Shown here piece after piece: positions 24,852 to 33,914 of a DNA stretch of 64,000 nt. Source of the stretch: Glycomyces sp. YM15 (GTDB taxonomy: Bacteria > Actinomycetota > Actinomycetes > Mycobacteriales > Micromonosporaceae); assembly GCF_016918015.1 (NCBI RefSeq), contig NZ_JAERMK010000012.1, forward strand, positions 62,001 to 126,000. Reading direction: 5' to 3'. Numbering within the stretch: the first letter of the stretch is position 1; the number at the start of each line of letters is the position of its first letter. The position numbers were made by a program, and so were the translations under genes. The notes beneath the pieces were generated by a model that worked only from the letters and a program-made list of their open reading frames with translations, had not been told where the DNA came from and did no database searches.

Positions 24852-26327
24852 ATGAAGCTCGTAGCAGTCACCTCGTGCCCGACGGGTATCGCCCACACCT
24901 ACATGGCCGCCGAAGCCCTCGAGCAGGCCGCCGTCGCGGCCGGGCACGAGATCCGAGTCGAGACGCAAGGCGCCGCCGGCGCCGAAGCGCTCAACCCGAT
25001 CGACATCGCCGAGGCCGACGCGGTCATCTTCGCCGCCGACGTCGACGTGCGTGACAAGGAGCGCTTCGCGGGGAAGCCCCTCGTGTCCGGTCCGGTCAAG
25101 CGCGGCATCAACAACGCGGCCGCGATGGTCGCCGAAGCCGTCGCCATGGCCGAAGCCGCACCCGCCGAGAAGCCCGAGGCGGGATCCGTCGCGCCGATGA
25201 CGGCGGCGGCGCCGAAGCTCGGCCCCGGCGCGAAGCTGCGGCTGTGGCTGATGACCGGCGTGTCGTACATGCTGCCGTTCGTCGCCGCGGGCGGTATCCT
25301 CATCGCCCTCGCGTTCCTCATCGGCGGAGCAGAGATCAACCAGGTCGTCTACGGCGGTGACTTCGAAGGCGTGACCTATGAGGCGATCGCCAACCCGACC
25401 GACATCCTCGCCCAGGCCGGGTTCGCCGGGGTGCTGATGTACCTCGGCGCGACGGCCTTCTCGATGCTGGTCCCGATCCTGGCGGGATACATCGCCTTCG
25501 GCATGGCCGACCGCATGGGCATCGCGCCCGGCGTCGTCGGCGGCCTGGTGGCCGTCGCCATCGGCGCGGGCTTCCTCGGCGGCCTCGTCGCCGGCCTGCT
25601 CGCCGGCGCGGTCGTCATGGCGCTCAAGCTCATCAAACCCGGCCAAGCGCTGCAAGGCATCATGCGCATCGTCGTGATCCCGCTCGTGGGCGTGTTCGTG
25701 GTCGGCTTCATCATGCTCGTGGTGGTCGGTCAGCCGATCGCCGCCGCCCAGTCCTGGCTCACCGACTGGCTCGCCGGGCTCTCCGGAGCCAACGCGATCC
25801 TGCTGGGCCTGCTGCTCGGCGCCATGATGGGGTTCGACCTGGGCGGACCGGTCAACAAGGTCGCCTACCTGTTCGGCGTCGGCGCCCTCGCCAGCGGCGA
25901 CCTGACCATCATGGCCGCCGTCATGGCCGCGGGCATGGTCCCGCCGCTGGGCATGGCGCTCGCAAGCGTCTTGCGGCCCAAGCTGTTCACGCCCGGCGAG
26001 CGACAGGCCGGCAAGGCCGCCTGGCTCCTGGGCGCCTCCTTCATCACCGAAGGCGCGATCCCGTTCGCCGCCGCCGACCCGCTGCGCGTCATCCCGTCCA
26101 CCATGATCGGCGGCGCCGTCGCGGGCGCGGTCTCCATGGCGTTCGAGGCGACGCTGCGCGCCCCGCACGGCGGCATCTGGGTCATCGGTCTCATCGGCAA
26201 CTGGGGCGGGTTCCTCGTGGCCCTGCTCGCCGGGACCGCCGCGACCTGCCTCGCGGTGCTCGCGCTCAAGACCGTGGCGCGGTCCGAGACCGCCGCCGAA
26301 GCCGACGAGCACGTGCTCGCCATCTGA
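24852..26327 (+). CDS. fruA: PTS fructose-specific EIIBC
   Basis: The protein has 491 residues. The EIIB domain comes first, with the phospho-cysteine Cys9 in AVTSCPTGIAHTYMAAEAL. An Ala/Pro linker (about residues 100-125) and the EIIC membrane domain follow, with about nine helices and conserved MGFDLGGPVNKVAY and SFITEGAIPFAAADP. It imports fructose as fructose 1-phosphate for FruK. Confidence 0.95.
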   Translation: MKLVAVTSCPTGIAHTYMAAEALEQAAVAAGHEIRVETQGAAGAEALNPIDIAEADAVIFAADVDVRDKERFAGKPLVSGPVKRGINNAAAMVAEAVAMAEAAPAEKPEAGSVAPMTAAAPKLGPGAKLRLWLMTGVSYMLPFVAAGGILIALAFLIGGAEINQVVYGGDFEGVTYEAIANPTDILAQAGFAGVLMYLGATAFSMLVPILAGYIAFGMADRMGIAPGVVGGLVAVAIGAGFLGGLVAGLLAGAVVMALKLIKPGQALQGIMRIVVIPLVGVFVVGFIMLVVVGQPIAAAQSWLTDWLAGLSGANAILLGLLLGAMMGFDLGGPVNKVAYLFGVGALASGDLTIMAAVMAAGMVPPLGMALASVLRPKLFTPGERQAGKAAWLLGASFITEGAIPFAAADPLRVIPSTMIGGAVAGAVSMAFEATLRAPHGGIWVIGLIGNWGGFLVALLAGTAATCLAVLALKTVARSETAAEADEHVLAI

Positions 26328-26347
26328 TCCGCAGGGAAGGAACCGAG

Positions 26348-26614
26348 ATGCCCGAACGCCGCGTAGTCATCGCCTCCAACGTGGGCCTCCACGCCCGCCC
26401 GGCCAAGCTGTTCGCGAAGCTCGCCGCAGACCAGCCCGCGAAGGTCACCATCGCCAAGGAAGGCCAGGAGCCGGTCGACGCCCGCTCGCTCCTCATGATC
26501 CTCACCTTGGACGCCAAGGGCGGCGACGAGGTCGTGCTCTCGGCCGAAGGCGAGGGCGCCGAGGCCTCCCTCGACGCACTCGCAACCGAGCTGCAGACCG
26601 ACCGCGACGTCTGA
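26348..26614 (+). CDS. ptsH: Phosphocarrier protein HPr
   Basis: This 88-residue HPr has the active-site His15 in VGLHARPAKLF and the region ARSLLMILTLDAKGG around the regulatory Ser position. It receives phosphate from EI and gives it to EIIA. Its placement inside the fructose operon suggests that general PTS proteins are induced with fructose. Confidence 0.95.
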   Translation: MPERRVVIASNVGLHARPAKLFAKLAADQPAKVTIAKEGQEPVDARSLLMILTLDAKGGDEVVLSAEGEGAEASLDALATELQTDRDV

Positions 26615-26630
26615 CGAGGAGCCTCCCGAC

Positions 26631-28286
26631 ATGACCGCTGAGATGACCGGCATCGGCGTGAGCCCGGGCGCCGCGTACGCACCGGTGGCCCGACTCGCAC
26701 CGGTGCCGGCCCCGCCCGCCGACACCGGACCCGAGCCCGACCCGGCCGCCGCGCTTGCCAGGGCCAAAGCCGCCCTCGAAACGGTCGCCGCCGACCTCGA
26801 CGACCGCGCCGAGGCCGCCAGTGGAACCACCGCCGACATCCTCGACGCGCAGTCGATGATGCCCCGCGACCCCGCCCTGGCCGACCAGATCGAGAATTCG
26901 CTCGCGAACGGCCGCTCGACCCCGCACGCCGTCATCGAGGCCTACGGGTTCTTCCGGTCCGCGCTCGAAGCCGCCGGGGGATATCTCGCCGAACGCGCCG
27001 CCGACCTCGACGACCTGCGCGACCGCACCATCGCCGTGCTGCTCGGCCGGCCCATGCCGGGACTGCCCGACCCCGGGCACCCGTTCGTGCTGGTCGCCAA
27101 GGACCTCGCGCCCGCCGACACCGCGGCCCTCGACCCGGCCACCGTCGTCGCGATCGTCACCGAGCAGGGCGGGCCGACCAGCCACACCGCGATCCTCGCC
27201 AAATCGATGGGCCTGCCCGCAGTCGTCGCCTGCCCTGCCGCCGCCGCGCTGGAGGACGGCACCGAGGTCCTGGTCGACGGCGGAACGGGCCTGATCGTGC
27301 CCGATCCCGAACCGGGGCGGGTCCGTCGCGTCCTCGACGCCGAGGCCAAGCGCACGGCGGCGCTCGCGGCCAGCCGCGGCCCCGGCCGCACCGCCGACGG
27401 GCACGCCGTGCAGCTGCTGGTGAACCTCGGCTCGCCGGCCGACCTGGCAGCCGCCGCTGCGGTCGACAGTGAAGGCGTGGGCCTCTTCCGCACCGAGTTC
27501 CTCTTCCTCGACCGCGAGACCGCACCTACTGTGGACGAACAGGTCGAGGCCTACGGCCAGGTGTTCGCGGCCTTCTCCGGCAGGAAGGTCGTCGTGCGCA
27601 CCCTCGACGCCGGAGCCGACAAGCCCCTGGCGTTCGTCGACCACGGCGACGAACCCAACCCGGCGCTCGGCGTGCGCGGCATCCGCTTGGCCGGCACCGA
27701 CGCCGGATCCTCACTATTGGACGACCAGCTCACCGCGATCGCCGTCGCCGCGGCGAAGCACGCCGCCGAAGTGTGGGTCATGGCCCCGATGGTGGCGACC
27801 CCCGGCGAGGCCGCCGCGTTCGCCGACCGGTGCCGCGCACACGGACTGCCCACGGCGGGCACCATGATCGAGGTCCCGGCCGCGGCGCTGCGCGCCTCGC
27901 GGGTGCTGGAGGGCTGCGACTTCGCGAGCCTGGGCACCAACGACCTCGGCCAGTACACGCTCGCCGCCGACCGCATGAACGGTTCGCTCGCCGAACTGCT
28001 CGACCCGTGGCAGCCCGCCCTCCTCGACCTGGTGAGCCTCGCCGCCGAGGCCGGTCGCGAGGCCGAGAAACCGGTCGGGGTGTGCGGCGAGGCCGCCAGC
28101 GACCCGATGCTGGCGTGCGTCCTCGTCGGCCTCGGCGTCACGAGCCTCTCGATGGCGCCGGGCGCAGTCGCGGCCGTCCGCGCCGAACTGTCCGCACGCA
28201 CCCTCGCCGACTGCGCGGGCATGGCCGCCAGAGCCCTCCACGCGGACGAAGCGGCGGAGGCCCGCCGCGCCGTGGCCGCCTACTGA
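26631..28286 (+). CDS. ptsI: PTS enzyme I (phosphoenolpyruvate-protein phosphotransferase)
   Basis: This 551-residue enzyme I takes phosphate from PEP onto His185 in GGPTSHTAILAKSMGLPAVV and passes it to HPr. The N-terminal HPr-binding helices (about 20-140) precede the phosphohistidine domain. The PEP-binding TIM barrel contains GLFRTEFLFLDR, GTMIEVPAAAL, SLGTNDLGQYTLAADR and the catalytic Cys in GVCGEAAS. It is the last gene of the operon; a strong hairpin follows 12 bases after the stop. Confidence 0.95.
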   Translation: MTAEMTGIGVSPGAAYAPVARLAPVPAPPADTGPEPDPAAALARAKAALETVAADLDDRAEAASGTTADILDAQSMMPRDPALADQIENSLANGRSTPHAVIEAYGFFRSALEAAGGYLAERAADLDDLRDRTIAVLLGRPMPGLPDPGHPFVLVAKDLAPADTAALDPATVVAIVTEQGGPTSHTAILAKSMGLPAVVACPAAAALEDGTEVLVDGGTGLIVPDPEPGRVRRVLDAEAKRTAALAASRGPGRTADGHAVQLLVNLGSPADLAAAAAVDSEGVGLFRTEFLFLDRETAPTVDEQVEAYGQVFAAFSGRKVVVRTLDAGADKPLAFVDHGDEPNPALGVRGIRLAGTDAGSSLLDDQLTAIAVAAAKHAAEVWVMAPMVATPGEAAAFADRCRAHGLPTAGTMIEVPAAALRASRVLEGCDFASLGTNDLGQYTLAADRMNGSLAELLDPWQPALLDLVSLAAEAGREAEKPVGVCGEAASDPMLACVLVGLGVTSLSMAPGAVAAVRAELSARTLADCAGMAARALHADEAAEARRAVAAY

Positions 28287-28297
28287 ACACCGGAACG

Positions 28298-28331
28298 GCG
28301 AGTGCCACGTGACGTGTGACGTGGCACTCGC
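28298..28331 (+). terminator. Hairpin terminator of the fructose operon carrying the dispersed motif
   Basis: Perfect 13-bp arms GCGAGTGCCACGT and ACGTGGCACTCGC enclose an 8-base loop GACGTGTG. There is no U-tract. The 3' arm and loop make one copy of the dispersed GTGAC motif. Confidence 0.75.
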
Positions 28332-28506
28332 ACAGCGCTGCGAAGCCACCCTTCCGGGCAGCGTGTGACAGGTGAGGTGCCACCGGTCGTGTAGGGCGGA
28401 TGCCGTCCTGGAAGCCGCATGCGGCGTGTGATGCACCGCGGATGCAAGGGCACCCGCCGCACAGCCGCGAACCATCCCGGTTCGACCCATACCGGACCCT
28501 TCATCT

Positions 28507-28541
28507 AACCCATTTACAAAGGCGGCGTTCGCCCGTACCAT
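28507..28541 (+). promoter_or_regulatory. Promoter/operator of the ROK regulator
   Basis: TTTACA (28513-28518), a 17-base spacer and TACCAT (28536-28541) are followed 6 bases later by ATG 28548, so the transcript is probably leaderless. The -35 lies in AACCCATTTACAAAG, which recurs with one change at 29928-29942 before the ABC operon. Confidence 0.65.
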
Positions 28542-28547
28542 GCATCC

Positions 28548-29753
28548 ATGAAGTCCACCTCGCGCGACATCCGCCTCCGCAACTGCTTCGCAGTGCTCCG
28601 GCACCTGATCGCGGACGCCCCCACCTCCCGCCAGATCCTCGCCCGCGAGACCGACCTCAGCGTCGCCACCGTCTCCAACCTGGTGACCGACCTGATCGAA
28701 CTCGGCGTGGTCGTCGAAGTGGGCCGCGAGGACTCCGGCGGCGGCAGGCCCCGAGCCCTGCTCGCACCCAACGCCGGAGGCGGCGTCATGATCGGCGTCG
28801 ACGTCGCCGAGACCTACGTCTACCTCGAGGTCTACGACCTCACCCTCGCCGTCGTCGACCGCGTCGAAGAACGCATGGAACCCAGCGAGAACGCCCCCGA
28901 ACAGATCATCGGCCACATCGCCTCCGCCATGGACCAGATCCGCGAACGCCTCGGCGGCCGCGCCATCCTCGGCCTCGGCGTCAGCCTCCCCGGCCAGGTC
29001 GACGTCACCTGGGGCGTCTCCGGCTTCGCCCCCAACTGGAACTGGCACGACGTGCCCTTCCGCAAACTCCTCGCCGACCGCCTCCAACTCGGCGTCCCCA
29101 TCTACCTCGACAACCCCCTCAAGACCATCACCGTCGGCGAACTCTGGTTCGGCGAAGGCCGCGGCGTCGACCGCCTCGCCGTCCTCATCCTCGGCACCGG
29201 CGTCGGCGCGGGACTCGCCTTCGGCGGCCAGCTCTACCGCGGCGCCACCAACTCGGCGGGGGAGTGGGGCCACACCACCATCAACCCCGCCGGACCCCAA
29301 TGCCGCTGCGGCGCAAGAGGATGCATCGAGGCCTACATAGGCGCACCCGCCATCCTCTGGCACTGGGGCCAACTCGACGGCCGCGCCAACGCCGGATCCC
29401 AGACCGAGGCCATGGCCGCGCTCGCCGCCGCCTGGGATGCCGGCGAACCCACCGCCGTCCGCACCATCGAGACCGTCGCCGAATACCTCGCCGCCGGCGT
29501 CGCGAACCTCCTCAACCTCTTCAACCCCGACCTCGTCGTCCTCGACGGCTGGGTCACCAGCGTCCTCGGCGACGCCCTCATCCCCGAATTCGAACGCCGC
29601 CTCCCCGGCCACGCCATGGAAGCCCCGCTCAAAGCCGTCCGGCTCAAGCGCAACGGCGAGGACCGCAACATGGTCGCCCTCGGCGCCGCCGCGCTGGCCC
29701 TCGAAGGGCACCTGAACCGCCTGAACACGGTGGGCTCCCGCAGCCGCCGCTGA
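28548..29753 (+). CDS. ROK-family transcriptional regulator
   Basis: This 401-residue NagC/XylR-type regulator has an N-terminal winged helix (TSRQILARETDLSVATVSNL, about residues 25-44) and a sugar-binding ROK domain. Signatures are GVDVAETYVYLEVYD, LGTGVGAGLAFGGQLYRG, the zinc motif CRCGARGCIEAY and DGWVTSVLGDAL. It lies directly upstream of a sugar ABC importer whose promoter shares its -35 motif, so it probably controls that importer and itself. Confidence 0.9.
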   Translation: MKSTSRDIRLRNCFAVLRHLIADAPTSRQILARETDLSVATVSNLVTDLIELGVVVEVGREDSGGGRPRALLAPNAGGGVMIGVDVAETYVYLEVYDLTLAVVDRVEERMEPSENAPEQIIGHIASAMDQIRERLGGRAILGLGVSLPGQVDVTWGVSGFAPNWNWHDVPFRKLLADRLQLGVPIYLDNPLKTITVGELWFGEGRGVDRLAVLILGTGVGAGLAFGGQLYRGATNSAGEWGHTTINPAGPQCRCGARGCIEAYIGAPAILWHWGQLDGRANAGSQTEAMAALAAAWDAGEPTAVRTIETVAEYLAAGVANLLNLFNPDLVVLDGWVTSVLGDALIPEFERRLPGHAMEAPLKAVRLKRNGEDRNMVALGAAALALEGHLNRLNTVGSRSRR

Positions 29754-30066
29754 ACCCGCCACCGCCTTGCGGCCGCGGTTCTCGCCGCTCTCATCGTGTC
29801 CGCAAACGCCCCGGTCGTCCCCGACGGTTGGGGCTGTTCCCGTTGTGCGCTTGGGAAACTCCCGCACCTTCCGTAGTGACCGCTCCCATGCGTATCGAGC
29901 GCAAATCGTTATCCGAGCCCTTACTTCAACCCATTGACAAAGTGAGTGGCGCTCGCAACACTAGAGGGCGAATCGGCGCTCGTCGATTCTCCGCTGCGGC
30001 GTCGACCATGACCCGGGGTCGCACGGGAAGCCCTTCCGACCTCTCAACGTAGCGAGGAGCTCAGCA
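29754..30066. other. Spacer between ROK gene and ABC importer
   Basis: The last 140 bases hold the importer promoter/operator. The first 170 bases show no gene, strong hairpin or repeat that I can support. Confidence 0.6.
29928..29962 (+). promoter_or_regulatory. Promoter/operator of the sugar ABC importer
   Basis: TTGACA (29934-29939) with a 17-base spacer precedes a weak -10 AACACT. It is embedded in AACCCATTGACAAAG, matching the ROK promoter motif at 14 of 15 positions. This is a likely shared ROK operator. Confidence 0.6.
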
Positions 30067-31362
30067 ATGGTTGCCTCACGCAACAACCGGCGTTCGCAGC
30101 AAGCGTTCGCCAAGTTCATGCTCGACCGCCGCCGCATGCTCGCGCTCGGCGGCATGACCGCCGGCGCCGGCGCACTGGCCGCCTGCGGCGGCAACACCGG
30201 ACGCGAGGAGACAGGCGACGGGGTCTCCCTGTCGCAGTGGTACCACGAATACGGCGAAGCGGGAACCCAGGAGGCGGCGAAGGGGTACGCCGCGGACTAC
30301 ACCGACGCCAACGTGACCGTCGAGTGGATCCCCGGCGACTACGACGCCGCACTGGCTTCGGGTCTGCTGACCGACGACGGCCCCGACGTGTTCGAGAGCC
30401 ACCTCAACCGCGGCATGGTCGAGGCCGGCCAGATCGTGCCGCTCGACGACATCATCGCGGACGTGATCGACGACATTCCCGAGGGCGACCTGATCCGCAA
30501 CACGATCGACGGCACCGTCTACGGCATCAACATGATCGACGACCCGCAGTACATCGTGTACCGCCCCAGCCTGTTCGAGGCCGCCGGCATCACCGCGCCG
30601 CCGACCACCTTCGACGAGCTGATCGCGATCGCCGCCGAACTGACCACCTCGGACGTCAAGGGCATCGACTTCGGCGCTGCCGGCGGCACCGACCGGCTCG
30701 GCCAGCACATGATCAACAGCCTCGGCCTCTCGTTCATCGGCTCCGACATGCAGGCCGGGTTCAACGACCCGCGCATGGCCGAAGGCGCCGAGCTGGTCAA
30801 GCAGCTCAACGACTCCAGCTCGCTCCTGCTCGGCGCGCCCACCGACTGGTGGGACCCCTCGTCGATGATCCAGGGCCTGTGCGCCATGTCCTGGACGGGG
30901 CTGTGGACCATGCCGGCGCTCATCGAGAACCTCGGCGACGACATCGGCATCTTCCCGTGCCCGGGCTTCGTCGGCGGCACCCCGACCGTCTACAACGGCG
31001 GCTGGGCGACCTTCGTGAACGCCAACAGCGCCCACGTCGACGAGGCCAAGGCCTTCACCAAGTGGCTGTGGGTCGACAACAAGGAGGCCATCCTCGACTG
31101 GTGCCTCAGCTACGGTTTCCACATCCCCTCGCGGCTGTCGCTGCGGGCGGAGGCCGACCAGCTGACCTCCGGTCCGGCCGCCGAGGCCGTCGCCATCTCG
31201 GAGGAGTTCGGCTGGGCCGACAACCCCGACTGGACGCCGGCGATGAACACCGCCGTCAACGACATGCTCAGCAACATCGCGATCGAGGGCAACGACCCCG
31301 AGGCCGAACTGGCCAAGGCCGTCGAGACGGTCAACTCCGAGCTCGACGGCATCTTCGGGTAA
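30067..31362 (+). CDS. Sugar ABC transporter substrate-binding lipoprotein
   Basis: This 431-residue family 1 binding protein has a long N-terminus with DRRRMLALGG, a Tat-like signal, ending at a lipobox LAAC near residue 39. Later features include GPDVFESHLNRGMVEAGQIV and WWDPSSMIQGLCAMSWTGLW. It captures an oligosaccharide or monosaccharide outside the cell for the two permeases downstream. GAGGAG precedes the ATG. No ATPase gene is in the operon, so a shared MsiK-type ATPase elsewhere is likely. Confidence 0.92.
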   Translation: MVASRNNRRSQQAFAKFMLDRRRMLALGGMTAGAGALAACGGNTGREETGDGVSLSQWYHEYGEAGTQEAAKGYAADYTDANVTVEWIPGDYDAALASGLLTDDGPDVFESHLNRGMVEAGQIVPLDDIIADVIDDIPEGDLIRNTIDGTVYGINMIDDPQYIVYRPSLFEAAGITAPPTTFDELIAIAAELTTSDVKGIDFGAAGGTDRLGQHMINSLGLSFIGSDMQAGFNDPRMAEGAELVKQLNDSSSLLLGAPTDWWDPSSMIQGLCAMSWTGLWTMPALIENLGDDIGIFPCPGFVGGTPTVYNGGWATFVNANSAHVDEAKAFTKWLWVDNKEAILDWCLSYGFHIPSRLSLRAEADQLTSGPAAEAVAISEEFGWADNPDWTPAMNTAVNDMLSNIAIEGNDPEAELAKAVETVNSELDGIFG

Positions 31363-31372
31363 GGGGATCGCC

Positions 31373-32350
31373 GTGGCCGTCACCGACAAGACGGCCGATC
31401 CGGCTCCGGCGGCAGCGGGGACGTCACGACGCCCTCGCCGCCGCCGGACGTTCGGCGGCCGCAACCTCGCCTTCTGGTACTTCGTCGGGCCCTTCCTGCT
31501 CGGCCTGATCATCTTCACCTACATCCCGGTCGGCTGGTCCGCCTACCTGTCGCTCTTCGACGCGCGCAACACCGTCACCCCCACCTCCGACGACTTCGTC
31601 GGATTCGACAACTACGTCACGATGCTCACCAACGCGGACTTCCGGCGGAGCCTCATCACCTTCTCCGTGTTCGCGGCGATCATCGTGCCGATCACCTTCG
31701 CCTCGTCGCTCGGGCTCGCCTTGGCGGTCAACAAGGTCCGCATCATGCGGGCGTTCTTCCGCTCGGTGTTCTTCCTGCCCTTCGCCTGCTCGTACGTGGT
31801 GGCGTCGCTGGTGTGGAAGATGTCGATCTTCGCGGGCGTGCGCTACGGCATGGCCAACACCGTGCTCGGCTGGTTCGGGATCGAGAACATCCCCTGGCTG
31901 TTCGGGAACGACCCGCCATGGTTCTGGCTGGTCATCGCCACGCTCCGCCTGTGGATCCAGTGCGGCTTCTACATGATCCTGTTCATCGCCGCGCTCCAGC
32001 AGATCCCCGAACACCTCTACGAGGCCGCCTATGTGGACGGCGCGAAGCCCGGCTGGCAGACCTTCTGGCACATCACCCTGCCGCAGTTGCGGGCCTCCTC
32101 GGTGGCGGTGCTGATGCTGGTCCTCATCGCGGCCTACCAGGCCTTCGACGAGTTCTGGAACCTGCTGCCCAACTCCGGGAACGTCCCGTACGCCCGGACG
32201 CCGCTGATCTACCTGTTCCACACCTCGCTGGGAACGAGCCAGGACCTCGGCCGCGGCTCGGCCGGCGCGCTCATCCTGGCGCTCCTGATCGCGATCGTGA
32301 CCCTGCTCCAAGGCAAGATCCTCGGCTTCGGCAAACCGGAAGGACGGTGA
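31373..32350 (+). CDS. Sugar ABC transporter permease (MalF-type)
   Basis: This 325-residue permease has six to seven helices and the ATPase-contact loop EAAYVDGAKPGWQTFWHITL. The basic Ala/Pro N-terminal tail (about 25 residues) is cytosolic. It starts at GTG 31373, 10 bases after the binding-protein stop. Its stop lies within the start region of the next permease. Confidence 0.93.
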   Translation: MAVTDKTADPAPAAAGTSRRPRRRRTFGGRNLAFWYFVGPFLLGLIIFTYIPVGWSAYLSLFDARNTVTPTSDDFVGFDNYVTMLTNADFRRSLITFSVFAAIIVPITFASSLGLALAVNKVRIMRAFFRSVFFLPFACSYVVASLVWKMSIFAGVRYGMANTVLGWFGIENIPWLFGNDPPWFWLVIATLRLWIQCGFYMILFIAALQQIPEHLYEAAYVDGAKPGWQTFWHITLPQLRASSVAVLMLVLIAAYQAFDEFWNLLPNSGNVPYARTPLIYLFHTSLGTSQDLGRGSAGALILALLIAIVTLLQGKILGFGKPEGR

Positions 32351-32355
32351 GCGGC

Positions 32356-33231
32356 ATGGTGTCCACACAGCACCGGCCCAAGCCGGTCGGCTACAAGGCG
32401 GGCGTCGGCTCGAGGGCCTCGCGCATCGCGAACTTCATCGGGCTGTGCGTGATCGCCGCGGTCTTCCTGATCCCGTTCTACCTGATCGTGCGGAACGCGC
32501 TGTCCACCACCGAGGACATCACCGCGCCGGGATGGATGTGGTTCCCGACCGAGATCCAGTGGGGCAACGTCGCGGAGCTGTTCAACGACGAGAAGGTGCC
32601 GATGGCGCGGAGCCTCCTCAACTCCGCCGTGGTCTCGGTGCTCACCACCGTCGGCACCCTGTTCCTGTGCACGACGGCCGGATACGGCCTCGCCCGCATC
32701 CCGTACCGGCACGCCGACAAGGTGTTCTACGCGATCCTGGCGACGCTCATGGTCCCCAGCGCGATCACCTTCCTGCCGAGCTTCGTGATGGTCTCCAGCC
32801 TCGGCTGGGTCTCGGACCTGCGGGGCCTGATCATCCCGACGCTGTTCAACGGGTTCGTCGCGTTCCTGTGCCGGCAGTACTTCCTGAGCTTCCCCAAGGA
32901 ACTCGAGGAGGCCGCCCGCGTCGACGGACTGGGGTACTGGGGCTCCTTCTGGCGCATCGTGATCCCGAACTCGAAGGGCTTCCTCGCCGCGATCGCCGTG
33001 ATCACGTTCGTGACGTCCTGGAACTCGTTCCTGTGGCCGCTGGTCATCGGGCGCTCGTCCGACTCGTGGACCGTGCAGGTCGCCCTCTCCACGTTCCTGA
33101 CCGCCCAGACGGTCAACCTGCCGCAATTGTTCATGGCGGCCGCCGTGGCGATCCTGCCGTTGGTGTTCGTCTTCCTGTTCCTCCAGCGGTTCCTGGTGCA
33201 GGGTGTGGCGCAAACCGGGCTTAAGGGGTGA
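32356..33231 (+). CDS. Sugar ABC transporter permease (MalG-type)
   Basis: This protein of about 291 residues is the second half of the channel, with helices from VIAAVFLIPFYLIVRNAL onward and the EAA loop EEAARVDGLGYWGSFWRIV. A GTG at 32347 overlaps the previous stop (GTGA), but GGAAGGA lies only 2 bases from it and 11 from ATG 32356, so I prefer the ATG. A possible terminator hairpin (33310-33334) lies downstream. Confidence 0.92.
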   Translation: MVSTQHRPKPVGYKAGVGSRASRIANFIGLCVIAAVFLIPFYLIVRNALSTTEDITAPGWMWFPTEIQWGNVAELFNDEKVPMARSLLNSAVVSVLTTVGTLFLCTTAGYGLARIPYRHADKVFYAILATLMVPSAITFLPSFVMVSSLGWVSDLRGLIIPTLFNGFVAFLCRQYFLSFPKELEEAARVDGLGYWGSFWRIVIPNSKGFLAAIAVITFVTSWNSFLWPLVIGRSSDSWTVQVALSTFLTAQTVNLPQLFMAAAVAILPLVFVFLFLQRFLVQGVAQTGLKG

Positions 33232-33274
33232 ACACAAGGGACTCCCTGTTTCCATAGCGGACGAATGCGGATGC

Positions 33275-33280
33275 TAATGT
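33275..33280 (+). promoter_or_regulatory. -10 box (TAATGT) for the DUF4234 gene
   Basis: TAATGT lies about 100 bases before GTG 33383, leaving a leader that contains the 11-bp hairpin at 33310-33334. Confidence 0.35.
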
Positions 33281-33309
33281 GAGCTGCACTTCGGTCAGCG
33301 AGCCCAACC

Positions 33310-33334
33310 GGCTGCGGGTGAACCACCCGCAGCC
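33310..33334 (+). terminator. Hairpin after the ABC operon / in the DUF4234 leader
   Basis: Perfect 11-bp arms GGCTGCGGGTG and CACCCGCAGCC enclose a 3-base loop, followed by GTGCGCTTT. It could end the ABC transcript or attenuate the next gene. Confidence 0.6.
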
Positions 33335-33382
33335 GTGCGCTTTGACCATGCCCGTCCCCCTTTGCACAAGGAGTCATCCCCA

Positions 33383-33769
33383 GTGGAAGAACTGAAGATC
33401 CGGTCCCCCTTCGGCGTGTGGATCCTCACCCTCATCAGCTTCGGCATCTACGGCCTGTTCTGGTACGCCAAGACCGCCGCCCAGATCAAGGGCGTCAACC
33501 CGAACAACCCGAACAACGTCAGCGGTTCCAGCCTCGTGGTGTGGATGCTGTTCGGATTCATCACCCTGTACATCATGCCGATCATCAACTGGTTCAAGCT
33601 CTGCGCCTCCATCAAGGCCGAGCAGCAGGCCGTCGGCCTGGCCCCCACCTTCAACACGGGTGTCGCCACGCTCCTGTGCTTCGTCGCCGGCACCAACCTC
33701 TGCTACATCCAGGCCCAGCAGAACCTGGTCGTGAACGCCGTCAAGGCCCGCCAGGGCGTCCCCGCCTAG
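33383..33769 (+). CDS. DUF4234-type small membrane protein
   Basis: This 128-residue protein has the motif SPFGVWILTLISFGIYGLFW near the N-terminus, then two to three more helices (SSLVVWMLFGFITLYIMPII; VATLLCFVAGTNLCYIQ). This matches DUF4234, whose function is unknown. GTG 33383 follows AAGGAG. A terminator lies 32 bases downstream. Confidence 0.85.
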   Translation: MEELKIRSPFGVWILTLISFGIYGLFWYAKTAAQIKGVNPNNPNNVSGSSLVVWMLFGFITLYIMPIINWFKLCASIKAEQQAVGLAPTFNTGVATLLCFVAGTNLCYIQAQQNLVVNAVKARQGVPA

Positions 33770-33801
33770 CGACGCCCACCGCGACATTCCACACGCGGAG
33801 G

Positions 33802-33837
33802 CGAAGCCCCCGGTTGCTCGTTCAGCCGGGGGCTTCG
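33802..33837 (+). terminator. Hairpin terminator
   Basis: Perfect 12-bp arms CGAAGCCCCCGG and CCGGGGGCTTCG enclose a 12-base loop, 32 bases past the DUF4234 stop. A dispersed-motif copy (33841-33866) follows at once. Confidence 0.8.
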
Positions 33838-33901
33838 TGCTGCGTGACGCGTGATATGCCACTGCGCGGCCCAGGCGGCACCCGGGCGGCCGGGGACCGG
33901 C

Positions 33902-33907
33902 TAACCT
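33902..33907 (+). promoter_or_regulatory. -10 box (TAACCT), leaderless apt gene
   Basis: TAACCT, 7 bases, then GTG 33915, in the leaderless arrangement. Confidence 0.55.
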
Positions 33908-33914
33908 TGCCGCT

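Noticed and set aside
28298-28386. Two nearby palindromic motifs considered as a CRISPR array
   Set aside because: There are only two diverged copies, with no regular spacers and no cas genes.
27714-29867. 717-codon minus-strand frame spanning enzyme I and the ROK gene
   Set aside because: It crosses two convincing plus-strand genes, a terminator and a promoter, and has a shadow composition.
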